From the NCBI GenBank assembly GCA_019802505.1, contig JAFMOC010000021.1, positions 5,838,001-5,902,000 of the forward strand: a stretch of DNA of 64,000 bases, read 5' to 3'. The notes beneath the pieces were generated by a model, which did not search any database, was not told where the DNA came from, and was given only the letters and a program-made list of their open reading frames with translations. A program made the translations under genes and the position numbers. The stretch is from Corydoras sp. C115 (Eukaryota; Chordata; Actinopteri; Siluriformes; Callichthyidae). Each line of letters opens with the position of its first letter. Position 1 is the stretch's first letter. Of the stretch, positions 1 through 14,533 are shown piece by piece.

Positions 1-200
1 AATACTAAAACATAGTATTTCAGAGCTCTAGACTTCTAGACTTCTAATAATTCTGTGTTAAGATTAAGCCTAATCAAGTCAAATGTCTAAGTTGTGTTTA
101 GAATGTATTTTCCTTTCAATACTTTAAAATATTTAACAAGTTTTCAAAAGAGTGAGATAAAACATTTCATCTTTCATTTTAGCATAACATTTAAACTCAC

Positions 201-413
201 CATCTTCTAATCCTCTGTTAGGGTCGTTCCCTATGCCTATCCAGATGGAGAGCGTTTTGAGTCACCCATCCTTGTTTTTGAACTGTGGGAGGAAACTGGA
301 GAAACCAGAGAAGACACCCAGAAAACATGGAAACTACACCCAGATCGGGATTCACACCTGGATCACCAGTGCTGAAAGACGAACATGCTAATAACCATAA
401 AACCGTGCTGCCC
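201..413 (-). mobile_element. V-SINE relic, internally deleted
   Basis: Reads on the minus strand as the V-SINE family: the central segment (ctgtgggaggaaac, then the aacatggaaactacaccca block) and the tRNA-like head at the right end (accgtgctgcc) are recognisable. The middle, which normally carries the GT-rich and cccagcgatgg parts, is missing. An old, diverged copy without clear target duplication. Confidence 0.75.
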
Positions 414-1159
414 CAATCCTTACATAAGCATATGACAACCAGTTGGGTCTGTATCCAACACAGGCTACTTCGAAGCCCTCAGCAAATTTAACATTCACCC
501 AGTCAGTTGAGGTTTAGAAAGCAGATACTGTATGTACTCCGCATTAAAGCACAAGAACATCTATGCTAACCAGCCTTTTTTGTATACAAGATACTTTAAG
601 GTCATCATCCATGATGGCACTACTTACCAAAGCTAATGCAGATGCACCGGAATGTAATCTCCATGAGACACTGTTCCGCAGCATGATAAGAGCTCTTTCT
701 CCACAATCAAAGGCCGTTTCAAGAGTAACTTTAAGTGTGTTGCATTAAGCTAATGCATGCCTCATTTTACGAAACATGATTGGTTTTAGTCATTATCTAG
801 CTCGGAAGTGAATCCTCTTTTCATCTTGTTGAATGTAAGATAAAATACAGTTCTCATTACAGTTCATTTGAGTCTTTTAATTTCAGCAAGTTTTCTGACA
901 GCTCCAGGAGATATGTATGAAAAGATTTGACATTTTAAAAGCAAACCATTTAAAATGACCCCCCAACCACAGAATTTGTGTTTGTGGAAGGACGTAGAGA
1001 AATAAGTGGCATTGGTTGGGGTGCAGCCTATATGAATTGGGGAAAAACATACATCATGGGGGGAGTTTACAGCTTTACCAGAAATTTTGTGGTGGAACAG
1101 GAAGAGATGGTGGGAGACTGAAAAGCATATCGAAAGCCTGTTTCTGGGCTTGAGAAATC
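414..1159. other. Unique AT-rich sequence, no gene seen
   Basis: No open frame longer than about 60 codons and no recognisable repeat or RNA gene. I see nothing further to annotate here. Confidence 0.6.
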
Positions 1160-1313
1160 CTGACTGTTGCTGTTCTCCCTGTGTCCTCGTGGGTTATTAA
1201 AGGGTTCTCCGCTTTCCTCACACAGTCCAAAACATGAATTAAAGGTGAATTGGCTGCTCAAAAATTTTAATATTGGCTTTATAGTCTGTGTATCTATCTG
1301 TGTGAGTGAGTGT
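1160..1313 (+). mobile_element. V-SINE fragment
   Basis: Plus-strand fragment of the V-SINE body. It keeps the gttctccctgtgtcc central domain, the cacagtccaaaacatg block and the tgtgtgagtgagtg stretch. Both the tRNA-like head and the 3' tail are lost. Heavily diverged, so old. Confidence 0.7.
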
Positions 1314-2130
1314 TAAACACAAATCACACTATGCATACAGATAGTTTAAGGAGGTTTTTAGTGTTCAGCAGTCTGCACAGTTTAGTCAACACCTCTGAGC
1401 TAATGTTGTAACTTTACAAATTATTCTTTAATGCAAGAATAACTTTTAATGTTTTTAATCCTTCTACTCTGTCTTAAATTACTTCCATAATACATTTCTT
1501 CCACTAGACAGCACTTTGGTTTTTCAAAAGATACATTTTCTTAAATCATAATGTGCTTTGTATAAAAAAGAGAAAACAAATTGATGTTTCAGAGAAAACA
1601 CACAAGGATGCCAAGCTCAGCAGGCACACAGCATCACAGAGACAATATCATTTCCTGTTGAAGTTATTTAAGTGTTATAAGTCATATAACTGTGTAGTCA
1701 TAGAATTTCTAATTATTTTTCAGCAGGGCTAAACAAAATAAAGAATATGAAGCCTTTTAGGCCCTGTTCATACCTGGCATTACCAACTGCCAAACTGGAT
1801 CACTGTACTTAGGATCCAAACACCCAGACACATGCTATGTCTACACTAGCAGATTTTCTTCCTAAAACTGTCCAGATTAGTGTTTAGGATCAGTAACTAA
1901 ATGAATCTGCATCATGACAAAACTAATGTAATCATATATCACAAGGCCATTTACATACACTAAAAATGCCTGTACCACAGAAAGCCTGTTGCTTGTTGCA
2001 GACGGTTGCTTATTTACTAAATATACAATGATGGAGAAAGCTATAAGGGATGACTGTAAATGATCAAACTCAATCAAGAAGTGAAAGTGGACATGTGCTT
2101 TAGTGTTTTTGAAAATCTGCATTTTTAATA
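1314..2130. other. Unique AT-rich sequence, no gene seen
   Basis: No coding signal or known repeat recognised. The sequence runs into the (TA)n microsatellite at 2131. Confidence 0.55.
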
Positions 2131-2289
<159 letters not shown>

Positions 2290-2326
2290 TATATTAAAAA
2301 TATATGTATTTATTTAGGCGGCACGG

Positions 2327-2337
2327 TGGCTTAGTGG
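2327..2337 (+). promoter_or_regulatory. Pol III A box of V-SINE
   Basis: TGGCTTAGTGG fits the tRNA A-box consensus TRGCNNAGYNGG and lies 10 bases from the element start, as expected for an internal RNA polymerase III promoter. Confidence 0.8.
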
Positions 2338-2371
2338 TTAGCACGTTCGCCTCTCAGCGCTAGGGATTCCC

Positions 2372-2382
2372 GGTTCGAATCC
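2372..2382 (+). promoter_or_regulatory. Pol III B box of V-SINE
   Basis: GGTTCGAATCC is a perfect B box, 34 bases after the A box, so the internal promoter of this copy looks intact. Whether it is transcribed cannot be read from the sequence. Confidence 0.8.
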
Positions 2383-2647
2383 CCATCTGGGTGGAGTTTC
2401 CATGTTCTCCCCGTGTCCGTGTGGGTTTCCTCCGGGTTCTCCGGTTTCCTCCCACAGTCCAAAAACATGGATCAAGTTAATTGAGTTCTCTAAATTGCCC
2501 CATAGTGAGTGTGTACCCAGCGATGGATTGGCGCCCTGTCCTGGGTGTATCTGCTCAGCGCCCGAGACGTTCTCCCCTGGATGGGCATGGGGAACCCCAC
2601 CGCGACCCTAATAGAGGATAAAGCGGGAGATAATGAATGAATGAATG

Positions 2648-4757
<2,110 letters not shown>

Positions 4758-4760
4758 ACA

Positions 4761-5119
4761 CTTACCCCCCTCCCCCCACGACAAAATGGGTTGAAAAATT
4801 ATTTTTACACACCCACTGTAGTATGATTTGTCTAACAATGTATCCTTATTAACAATAAAGAAAACAAAAAAGAAAGAAATATAGATCAACTTAGAACAGA
4901 ATAATTTTATTAACTTAGTTTTTTAGTTTGTAACAGAAACGAATAAAATCCTTATTTAAACTAGAAATATTTTTGAAATGACTGCATTTGATACTGAAAA
5001 ATGAAATGATATAAAATCAATAAATAATAATAAATTCAAATTCATCAGCAACATTAATTCAGGAGCACAATTTATTATTAACACTTTAACCTACAAAACA
5101 AAAATGAATACAACAATTT
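4761..5119. other. AT-rich sequence, possibly 3' part of the hAT relic
   Basis: Contains a poly-C/T stretch near 4763-4779 and AT-rich sequence. It may be the degenerate 3' part of the adjoining hAT element, but I see no second terminal repeat. Confidence 0.25.
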
Positions 5120-5640
5120 GTGCTGTTTTTTTTTTTTTTGAGGAAGTCAGAACTAATGTCTACAATGCGCCCGTTCTGCAGCGCACAGCTTTTCTGCAGT
5201 AGCTTTCATAAAGCGTTATAATTGCTTGCTGTACGCGTCACGTTTTCGATTAAAAACTCAAGCGGTTATCAGCGTGATTGGGGTGTAATGTCTTTAAGTG
5301 ACGCCTTCAGTTATTATACGCTGTCCGCTGCCAACATTTAAAGACACAGAAGACACACCGCTCTTTCTTCGTCTCCCACCTCAGTTACCGTGAAGCCAGG
5401 CGCTACATACACTTTCCTCGTTTTAACTTTCGGTTGACTTTTGTTGCTCTCATTATCTTCGTCTCTCTCCGCCTTTCTCTCCGTCATTCCTGTTAAACAT
5501 TTCATTTCCATGTTGTCTCTAGAGGGTTTGTTCAGTACACTTAATATCACTTGCTCTGTGATTTCTTGTTATGCGCCCCCCCAGGCACCGCACTGCGCCC
5601 CCCCCCCAGGGGTGCGCGCTCCACTATTTGAGAAGCACTG
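5120..5640 (-). mobile_element. hAT DNA-transposon relic, 5' end
   Basis: The right boundary reads on the minus strand CAGTGCTTCTCAAATAGTGG followed by a G-rich cgcgcacccc(t)ggggg tract. This is a typical hAT terminal repeat (CAGTG start) of fish genomes. Inside is an N-terminal coding remnant. The matching end at lower coordinates is not visible, so the element is truncated or decayed. The base composition (cgcaacgt-rich) differs from its AT-rich surroundings. Confidence 0.6.
5338..5550 (-). pseudogene. hAT (ZBED-like) transposase N-terminal remnant
   Basis: A 70-codon frame on the minus strand carries a basic, Lys/Arg-rich N-terminus and then a segment YVAPGFTVTEVGDEERAVCL with a CxxC pair (residues 66-69). 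This resembles the BED-type zinc-finger start of hAT transposases of the ZBED5/FAM200-like group, where a GFT segment and a CxxC precede the second half of the finger. The frame stops right after the first pair, and the His half and the whole catalytic domain are absent. Likely start at the Met of MEMKCLTG. Non-functional relic; the family assignment is from memory of the motif only. Confidence 0.4.
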
Positions 5641-5691
5641 ATACATATATATATATATATAACATAAGTTAAGTTTTTCAATAGTGCAGGC

Positions 5692-5704
5692 TCAATTACA
5701 TTTA
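5692..5704. repeat. V-SINE target-site duplication, left
   Basis: TCAATTACATTTA, repeated exactly at 6074-6086 on the other side of the V-SINE. Confidence 0.9.
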
Positions 5705-6073
5705 TTCATTCATTCATTCTTTCATTATCTCCAACTTAATCCTCTATTAGGGTTGCGGTGGGGTTCCCCATGCACATCCAGGGGAGAACTTTTCGGGCGC
5801 TGGGCAGATACACCCAGGACAGGGCGCCAATCTATCGCTGGGCACACACTCACTCACACAGACACGCACGCATACATACTCTATATGGGGCAATTTGGAG
5901 AATTCAATTGACTTGATCCATGTTTTTGGTCTGTGGGAGGAAACCGGAGAACCCGGAGGAAACCCACGCGGACACGGGGAGAACATGGAAACTCCACCCA
6001 GACGGGGATTCGAACCGGGAATCCCTAGCGCTGAGAGGCGAATGTGCTAACCACTAAGCCACCATGCTGCCCT
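5705..6073 (-). mobile_element. Full-length V-SINE with target duplication
   Basis: Complete V-SINE on the minus strand: (GAAT)n tail at the left, then the block around cagggcgccaatctatcgctgg, a CA-rich body, the central domain and a tRNA-like head at the right (gaaccgggaatcc, ccactaagccacc). A perfect 13-bp target duplication flanks it, so the boundaries are firm. The tail includes a TTC interruption. Confidence 0.96.
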
Positions 6074-6086
6074 TCAATTACATTTA
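6074..6086. repeat. V-SINE target-site duplication, right
   Basis: TCAATTACATTTA, the second copy of the duplication at 5692-5704. Confidence 0.9.
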
Positions 6087-6114
6087 GTAGCATTAAAATA
6101 AATATGTTCATAAA

Positions 6115-6290
6115 TTGGGTAGTCCTTAAATCTAATTGGCTGATCTGTTTTTTCAGCTGTGACATTATTGGCAATAATATACACCCCTGACTGCTTCACA
6201 TTTCTATCAATGAGCCAGGTTATTAAAATATTAGAAGCAAAAGGTATCATGTCTGTATCTGACCACCAAGACCATGTTTCTCTCACAACT
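6115..6290 (+). repeat. Dispersed repeat, copy 1 (unclassified)
   Basis: Similar to 28850-28990: both carry tccttaaatct(a/g)attggctga, then ctgtt, then gacattattg and acacccctgac / acacctctgac, then ttcacatt. Attggctga-type ends are common in small non-autonomous DNA transposons, but I see no inverted end for this copy. Confidence 0.55.
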
Positions 6291-8004
6291 TACTTGATGA
6301 CCTTTCCCACAATATGTTTTTAAAAATGGTAATATGTCTTTCATAGCAAGCTTTTGTGGTTTAGTGGCAAGAATAAAGGTGCTAGGTGACAATACTGTGG
6401 TTTATTAAAAGGTAACTTCACTGTAAAAATTGTAAAAAATTAAACCATTGGCCTTTGAAAACCCATAGTATTTCAAGATGCATTTATGATGAGGAGAAAC
6501 AAATACATTTAATTTTTTAAATTTTAGCAAAGTAAATCTTCATAAGAGAGAAGAGAGCAAATCATTTTCAAATAACTTTTAAATATTAAAAAAATGCCAT
6601 AATTAAGACCAACTGAACCAAAACGGTAATAAGTTACTATGGTGTAGGAATTAAGGGCAGAGTTTTTCATTCGTCTTCTGATCAATGATCAGCACACTTA
6701 CACCCCTCGCTTTATATTCGCATAGGCTAACAGATTGAACTCCCCCTTGAGATTATAAGAGTTTGACGTGCGCAGCGATAGGGGATGATTTGAATATGAA
6801 ACAGTTTTTTGACTACAATAAATGAGAACACTTTATCTGTCAGTTAAAGTCAATAGATTTATGCAGCAGAAGCCCTCATCTGCTCGTCTGTATGCAATGC
6901 TTCCAACCTGCATGCCCTCTGGATTTTAAAAGCTAGTCATGAAAGCATGATCAAATGTTTTGTTTATGCAAACAATACTGAATTATATTGAATAAAACAA
7001 TTCAAAAGTTGTCAGTTCAAAATATGAAGGTCGATAAGTAAAAACTTTTATTCCCACCTCCAGCCTACAGGGTTCATTTGTGCTAATAGTTTATATGCTG
7101 GCAATTAATTTGCCCTTGCTGTAGTTTATAGTAACTCAGTGTAGCTTTATTATTTTCTTTTGTCCATCATTTTCTAAGAAATGTTAAAAGGAGTAGGAAA
7201 AACAAATATTCTACTATATCCAATCTATATAACATAAGCTTTTAAAAGTGACCTTAAAATATACAGCATATCAAAGCATCCTGGTATTTTATTCTGAATG
7301 CTAAAGGCTTAGAGAAATGCTAAGCTATGAGCAATATGCTACAAACAATACTTAAATTAATAATACCTACGAATACTGTGTAAAAAAGAAAATTAATATT
7401 AGATGCCTTCAGCCAGACATTACTGTAAATGTATATGGATCAATGTCAAAGCACATTGTGCTCAATTGGAAATATCAGTTAAATAATTAACAGGATAATC
7501 AGCTACCTCATTTAATCTAACAATACATTTAGCAAAATGTTCAACTTGGGTCAAAGGACGCACTTGTGATAATGATGAGATTTTAGCCACACCTGGGTGC
7601 AATCTACATGTATCAAAACACCTAATCTGTAATGAAGGTCATCTTCCACCTTAATGTTATTTACCCAGATATCAAAATTGCTTCTGAATCCTCAAATCCA
7701 GTAAACACACAACCAAAACAAAAAGCCTCCAGTGTGACACTAAGGTACAGTAACTTGTTTCAGATAATACAAAGACATTCAGCAAATACTTTTCAGTGCA
7801 ACACTCCATTCTCCTGCATTAACTCATCTGTTCTCAAAAATATGTAACCTAAAGAGCCATCTAGTCTAGGATAGAAAACCACAACCATAATTAACCATAA
7901 TTTTCTTTCCAGTACATTATCTATAACAACCCAAGGTACTCCACAGTGTCATTAGCTGTTGTTGTGATATTAGAGTGGAAGGAAGAGCATAATTAAAAGG
8001 CTCT
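6291..8004. other. Unique sequence; possible conserved non-coding stretch
   Basis: No gene recognised. The part 6650-6920 is less repetitive and richer in CG-containing words than its surroundings and could be a regulatory element. The rest is AT-rich. Confidence 0.45.
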
Positions 8005-8060
8005 TTTTTTATTTATTTATTATCTTCTGGTTAATCCTGTACTAGGGTCTCTTCCTTCTC
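8005..8060 (-). mobile_element. Possible V-SINE 3'-end fragment
   Basis: A short minus-strand match to the tail: attatcttctggttaatcctg then tactagggtc. Only about 50 bases and no other part of the element, so low confidence. Confidence 0.35.
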
Positions 8061-10918
8061 TATCAATCTAAACCCAAAAATCAGAGCCGTTTACTACATG
8101 TTAAAAGAATAACTGGCATGTTAAATTGTGAACACATCACACATTATGTGATGTGATGCCCATATCCTAATGCCTACAACTAATTACCAGCTCCAAAATC
8201 TTAAATATTCTCAGTGCTAGGAACTTATTTGACGGCAAGTGTCTGCACCTAATAAATTGCACAAAAGCATAGCGCATTGCTTCTGTGATCCTTACAGGCT
8301 GGAATGAAAATGTCATGAGTGACAAATGTTACAGTTAACAACTATTTGCCAGTTCTGAAAGAACACACTAATTTAGGCATGACAAAAACAAAGGTTTATT
8401 TTAGTTGGTCAGGCTAGGCAGATTGTCCAGCTATATATTAAATGTGACATTTTTTTTAATTAAGTCTTCAATTTGAACACAGAGCAAATCATAACATCTG
8501 GATCAAAATTTTATTTCCTTTCACTCATGAAAAAAACAAACCATCAGATGAACTTATTATGTGTAATTATACCTTTTTAGAGAAGACATCAAGCAGTGCA
8601 GTGGCTATTATAATTACTCAAATTTGACTTTAAATATGGGCCAGTTTGTTCTTGGAAAAAAGAATAAAGGTTTAAATTACACTACATTTTGAAGAGCAGT
8701 TTAATGTTGGCTGGTTGAATATGTCTCTGTGTCATGACACTGTAATGAGAGTGATGGAGAGCACACATATGCTTTAATGGGCTGAGACACAGCCAGACCA
8801 CTCCTCCATAGCTAGCCCAGACTGTCCTTTTATTTTCCCCTTTGTCTACAGCTTCATAAAAACTCTTTGTATAGTTCTTATTTTATCATTCTGCTCTTTG
8901 TATTTTATTTATAATACAAGTATAAGCTGAGAGATTTTTTGTGTATTACAGTACTACATAAACATTAAAAGATGCCAATAACTGCAAAGGGTATGTCAAA
9001 ACCTGTGTGGACTAACTCTGAAGAGTATGAAATTAAATGTTTTTATTTTTACATTTATTAATTAACCCAAACAATAATTAAAGGAGACATGGGGTTCACA
9101 TTAAAATGTATTCTTACCAACAGAAATGGTACAAATGTTAAAAGATTAAAAAAGAAAGGAAAAAAGGAAAAAAGATTAATGGACGACAGTCACTGTATTT
9201 TGAGATGAAAATCTCTTAAACAATTTAAACAATTTTGCTAGTGTTACTAAAAACCTTGTATAACCTATAACGATACAACCCTATCACCCCACCTGCATCT
9301 TTTTTTCAGTTAATTAATTAATAAGGTTTAATTAACTTTATTTCTATTCTATTCAGTTCAGCTTTTTTTCACCCCATCATTTCTCTCTCATTTTTTTCAC
9401 CCCGCCTTTTCTCATTTCATAGCCAAAACATCGGTTTAAGTTATGGCTTTATTGTATGTGCATGCTATGACTGTCTATCTCAGTGTTTTCTGCATTAAAA
9501 TACTAATTCTCATCTACATCATCCACCCTGGACTCAGTTATTTCACTGCACAGTGGGTCCTAACACTCACATTTACAATTTATGTACTGTTACTCAAAAC
9601 TTTACTCAAACTCAAAAAAGATTTCATCAGACAGCCTTTTTTTGTAGTATTACAGCTTGATCAGACACAATGTGAATGCATGAATAACAAAGTTTTGATG
9701 ACAGTTTCTAAATCATTTTTCCATTGTTAAATATAATCAGCAATTAAAAGTACACAAAAATGATTTTTCTCCTACATTCTTAATACAAAACTAGAGTCCC
9801 AAGTGAAAAAAATCAAACAACGGAATTGAAGCTTTTCTCATCTTTGTATGGCACACTACAAATGAAAGAATTCTTTCATGCATGCATGTAATAGGTGTGA
9901 TATTTTGACAGGTAAACGCCCTGACATATCTGTTCATGCAGTAAATTATTGCTAAAGTACAGCATCTGTCACAAAAAGCCTAAATAAATGCATGGGACAC
10001 TCACTAAGTGACAATTCATTTTGTATTTGGCAAATAATGTTTGTGTCATTTTAGAGCTTTATAACACCATAATAATGTTTAATAAGAAATTTAAGGAACT
10101 TAACATAGTTACTGACACTGAATATTGGTTTAGAACAGTAAAGTGTGATTGCAAATTCTCTGCAGTCAAAACATTTTTAAAATAGTCCTACTAGTTTGAG
10201 GTACCTTTTACAAGGCAGACACTACCACCAGAAAGTTTCCAAATGACAAAAAAACAGATCATGACAGAGTAAAGTCTACTTTTTTCATCTTGTTCTTTTC
10301 TAATGGAACTTTTTCAAAGATGAGAAAAGCTGAAACCCTTTGTGCTACAGCAGTGCGCTTGTCTCCCTGGACACAGTCACCATGCCAACAAGTGTAATGT
10401 ACTGATTTTGCACCTTTGTTTACAGCTGCCAATTAAAGGCAAATATAAAAAGCTTAGTTTGGCTATCATTTTTAAAGTGTGGAGAGCAAATGCTAAATGC
10501 CAAATCTCCTACAAATACTACAACTATTGCTTAATGATTTGTGAAAGGATATTCTTCACTTGGTTGTTATATACTCCGACTTTAAAAAAGTTTGATTTTA
10601 ATTGATCCAAGCCAAACCTGATGACAGATATATTTGAAAAAGGAAGAGCCACCCAATCTTAATCTATTTAAGCCATCAACTGCAAAAACACCTAAATGTA
10701 TGAGGCCTTCCAGGCATATTATTGTACGAATAGTGTAACAGGTTTGATAAAAAAAAAAGCAAAAAATAATGATCACAAACATTATTCTTTCTTTAATCAC
10801 AATATATAGATAATAAAAACAATAGATAATAATTAAATTAAAGGATTGGTGTTAATTCACCAACTCTTCTGTAAACAAGTATGCTACCAATGCTTCTGCT
10901 TTTATTTGACTAAAAAGT
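8061..10918. other. Unique AT-rich sequence, no gene seen
   Basis: Frames up to 95 codons occur (for example 9443-9730) but lack conserved motifs or splice context and are of the size expected by chance in this length. No repeat recognised. Confidence 0.5.
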
Positions 10919-10927
10919 GTAAAAAAA

Positions 10928-11019
<92 letters not shown>
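10919..11019. repeat. (A)n(TA)n microsatellite
   Basis: A run of about 25 A followed by about 37 TA units. The A-run directly upstream suggests the tract grew from a poly-A tail or an A-rich seed. Confidence 0.97.
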
Positions 11020-11026
<7 letters not shown>

Positions 11027-12440
11027 GGCCTCAGTACATAATGTACATTTAACAAAATATTTACAGCAGAACTGCATAATTGTCCTAGGAACAAATTGCT
11101 TATTATCATAAGCACTCATAACCTGTATTTGAAAATAGTCATCGTCAATGGTGCAAAATAGTCTCGTGTCCTCCAAAAGTCTTTGGTAACCTTCAGATTT
11201 AATGATGATGGCAGAACAGTCAAGGCAAAAAGTGTCAGAAGCAGTGATACAATCCCAAAATATCTTACAGTCAACACCATGTTTAACCATAGGGCCTGTG
11301 TTCTTATTTTCGAGGGCCTCACCTGTCCAAAACACATTCTCTTTCGAAAGAGTGTAGCTCTTCAGTTTCAGATTCTTGTCTTTGTGTTAACATTAAGGCC
11401 CTCTTGGGTCTACAACCATAGAATCCAATTTGATTCGATAGTGATGAATACTGTAATCTGATTCCGGTGTACTATATTTAGGGTTTCATTATTTTGTTAA
11501 ATGAGGTTCTTAAGTCACCATTTTAAACCATAATTTATAGCAAAGAGACAATGACACAAAACAAATGGGCACAAACTCATGACAGACAGGCATGCACTTT
11601 GGACAGGCATGTCAGGTTTTGTGCAGGAACCACTGGGAGACAATGATGAGGTACAGTTAAAGAAGCCCACCTATTAATGCTTTCATTGTTTTTGTCTATG
11701 TTTAAAATTATGCTAAATATGTAGTAATTTTCAGTGCTTATGTTGTAAAGCTAATAAAATACTTTAATTAGAAAAAGATTTACATATAATAACACTGTTT
11801 GAGAAATATATGGTGTGCATTCTACGCATGTTCACCTTAGAATGTATTGTGCAATGTGTTTAAACTATTCCTGTGATTAACATTTAATGCAGGGGGATTT
11901 GCATCACACATTGCTAGCAGGATGGATCACATACATAGTGTACGAACGAAGCATACTTATCCATAAAACCTCTGCATGTGGCTCACGTAGAACATCTGAA
12001 TACTCCACCATCTACTATAGCTGTTCCTAATCTAGTAGTGGAAGAATCACATTGCCCAAGTTATCTAAGAATAACAGCTCTGCAACCCCACTGTGTGTAC
12101 TGAAAGTGTTGTGGCAGAAATGACAAGAGAGAATGAACAAGCTGACCAGTGTTAAGCTTAAAAATTAAAATGCTCAATAAACTTAAAAATCTATAAAACA
12201 AAACACCCATAAATTCAATGTTCAAGTATCAATATTACCATAACATGCATTATTAAAACTGTGAGTAGAATTTTAAGAAAATATATTTAAAACTCTGACC
12301 TTAAGCACATCAAAAATCTTTGGAATGAGGTAGAATATAGGGGTAGAATTCTGTATGTTTCCCCTGAGGATTAATAATACTTGAATGTATATATCTAATT
12401 TTTAAATTTTTACAATGAATGGGCAAATATTCTCACAAAA
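11020..12440. other. Unique sequence, no gene seen
   Basis: Near 11320 a good minus-strand 5' splice-site word (GACAG then GTGAGG) occurs, but without an acceptor in range. No known repeat and no convincing coding frame. Confidence 0.45.
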
Positions 12441-12915
12441 ACACACCAAAATCTAATAGAGATCCTCCTCAGAAGAGTTGAAACTTGGCCAAAAGCATTA
12501 CAGCTGGTGGGACAATGTTTTCCTACAAGTTTCCTCAACTTTAGGATAACTAGAGTATATGTCAAACTTTATTTAGCTGATGATTGGTAATAATAAGGAC
12601 TGCCACTATTAACAGAAAGTAACCTGCTGAAATGCTAATTTTCTAGGAATCCCTCTTGACTTGGTAATCTGCAGTCTCTGCCCTGTTTAGTTATGCTGCT
12701 CTAGTCTATAGTGCTGTCACATGCTGCACTGCTAATTTCTACAATTAGTGTCCTAACTTCTCTTATTGCTTTTCTTATCTTCACTGAAGATCAAAGGGAT
12801 TTTGATGAATAAATATTACCATGGACTTTTTTCTCTTGCCCATGTCACTTGGAGCTGGCTTGCTCTTTGGGTTTTTCAGGTTCAAAAACTATAAAGTTGC
12901 TTTGAGACAATAAAC
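12441..12915 (+). mobile_element. Decayed LINE 3' end (CR1/L2-like)
   Basis: The segment acagctggtggg...ttcctcaactttaggataac is a diverged copy of the region at 17908-17957 in the LINE relic downstream. The end at about 12893, aaagttgctttgagacaata, matches the 3' untranslated end common to fish CR1-type LINEs. No open frame survives. Assigned by similarity within this window and by the recognised 3' motif. Confidence 0.5.
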
Positions 12916-13139
12916 TATTGCGATGATATAAGGTGAATGCTGGTTGGTTATACTAGAAATTGTTGTTAAGTATATTTGTTCTTATCTGGTTATGCCAGTA
13001 TTAACCCGTATTAACATAAAGTATAATGACTTTTAACATGTATATGCATGATAAATCAATGCTTAAATTGTTTATGTAAATTATTTTATAAGCAATTGCA
13101 ATTATTCATGGTTCATAAAGTGTAAATAAACATCTCATC

Positions 13140-13489
13140 TTAACTCATTATTTTTACTGTTTAATCCTCAAATGGTGGGGTGGGAGGGTGGTTCCCCATG
13201 CCCATCCAGGGGAGAACATTTTGGGCGCTAGACAATTCCACCCATTACATGGCGCCAATCTATCACCAGGCACACACACACATCATATAGGGACAATTAA
13301 CATCAGAGCTTTAGAAAACAGGCAATTCTCCTTGAATCCTTATTTTTGGACTGTGGGAGGAAACCGGACAACCTGGAGAAATTCCATGTGGACACAGGAA
13401 GAACTTGAAGACTCCACCCAAATCAGGATTCGAATCTGGATCCCCAGCACTGAGAGGCAGACATGCAAACTAACACATCACTGTAATGC
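13140..13489 (-). mobile_element. V-SINE, nearly full-length, diverged
   Basis: On the minus strand all parts are visible: the ccccatgcccatccaggggagaa block, ggcgccaatctatcacc, the CA-rich body, tggactgtgggaggaaaccgg, and the tRNA-like head (gattcgaatctgg). Many substitutions and small insertions (a 12-bp extra segment around 13304) mark it as old. No clear target duplication. Confidence 0.9.
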
Positions 13490-14136
13490 CCACCATTAAT
13501 TCCTGATTTTTTAATATTGCCTGTAATATTATCATATTAAACTTTAAATTATGCCTTTACAGCACAAATCAAATGCTGGTTCCCATGGCTACAGGTTACT
13601 ATTTTGATTACTGTACAAATTAGATCATGAGCACAATACAAAATGCAAATGCGTGTGGCTGTGCTTTTAAAAAAGCAAATTAACTGATTTTGCTGATGAA
13701 AGGAGACAATCAAATACTGTAAGTTACATCTCATTTTTTAAACAGAGAACCAGTCTGTTGAGTAAGAGATACAAAGCAAAAGAAAGTAAAAAGGAAAGCA
13801 ATAAAGTCATGAATACGACTTGGGATTGTGAAATCTAATGACAAATGATTTTGCCAGTTCCATTTTTCAGTCTGGAATAAACAGTAGTTGTTTAATAACA
13901 TAAATGCATATCAGTAAAGCAATATTTAAAAAGCTGGCACAGCACAATTCTAGAGCAGCATGGCATGTAATTAGATGGCTTTTGTTGCATCCTGCATCCT
14001 ATTCATTGCTATATTGTGTTTGTGTATCGGAATTAAAAACACTAAAAACCTGAAAATAATTACAGCGATCAGCAAATTACAAAACCTCAATACTACATTA
14101 ATCTATACAAAGACATAAACAAAATCAAAATAAATA
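13490..14136. other. Unique AT-rich sequence, no gene seen
   Basis: No coding frame above about 61 codons, and no known repeat recognised. Confidence 0.55.
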
Positions 14137-14139
14137 TAT

Positions 14140-14229
<90 letters not shown>
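14137..14229. repeat. (A)n(TA)n microsatellite
   Basis: An A-run followed by about 38 TA units and an AT-rich exit, organised like the tract at 10919-11019. Confidence 0.97.
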
Positions 14230-14232
<3 letters not shown>

Positions 14233-14533
14233 TTTTTATTTTTTAATTTGCAGCAATAAATCATTCAAATACATTGATATTTTCTCTTAACTTCATCTAG
14301 GATGGGTTATTTATTTAAAAAAAAAGGAATTTTACAGAACAGGATGGAGGATGGTTCTTTGCATTGCACTGACATTTGTTTAATCTTCTCGGTGTCACTG
14401 CTGGATTGAGAATAATCTATTAACTAAACATATCCAGCCATTAACACTCTATAGGCCAAGTCAACACATCACATTTGTTATAGTACTTCTCAAACCATTG
14501 CTGAATTATTTTTACTTTGCTAAAGGGTGCATG
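14230..14533. other. Unique sequence, no gene seen
   Basis: About 300 bases of AT-rich sequence before the next SINE. Nothing recognised. Confidence 0.5.

Larger units (their letters stand above)
2317..2647 (+). mobile_element. Full-length V-SINE
   Basis: Complete element: tRNA-like head with perfect A and B boxes, the V-SINE central domain (gtttccatgttctcccc to cctcccacagtcc), a GT-rich body, the cccagcgatggattggcgcc block, and a (GAAT)n tail. The flanks share an imperfect tgtattt..atttatt match that may be the target duplication. Little diverged from the consensus of the other copies, so fairly young. Confidence 0.93.

Noticed and set aside
2317..2389. tRNA gene
   Set aside because: The head has A and B boxes, but the cloverleaf stems are not complete and it is part of a dispersed SINE repeated about 25 times.
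11316..11340. Minus-strand donor GACAG-GTGAGG as an exon end
   Set aside because: The donor word is good, but no acceptor with a pyrimidine tract lies within a plausible exon length, and the overlapping frame runs into the (TA)n tract.
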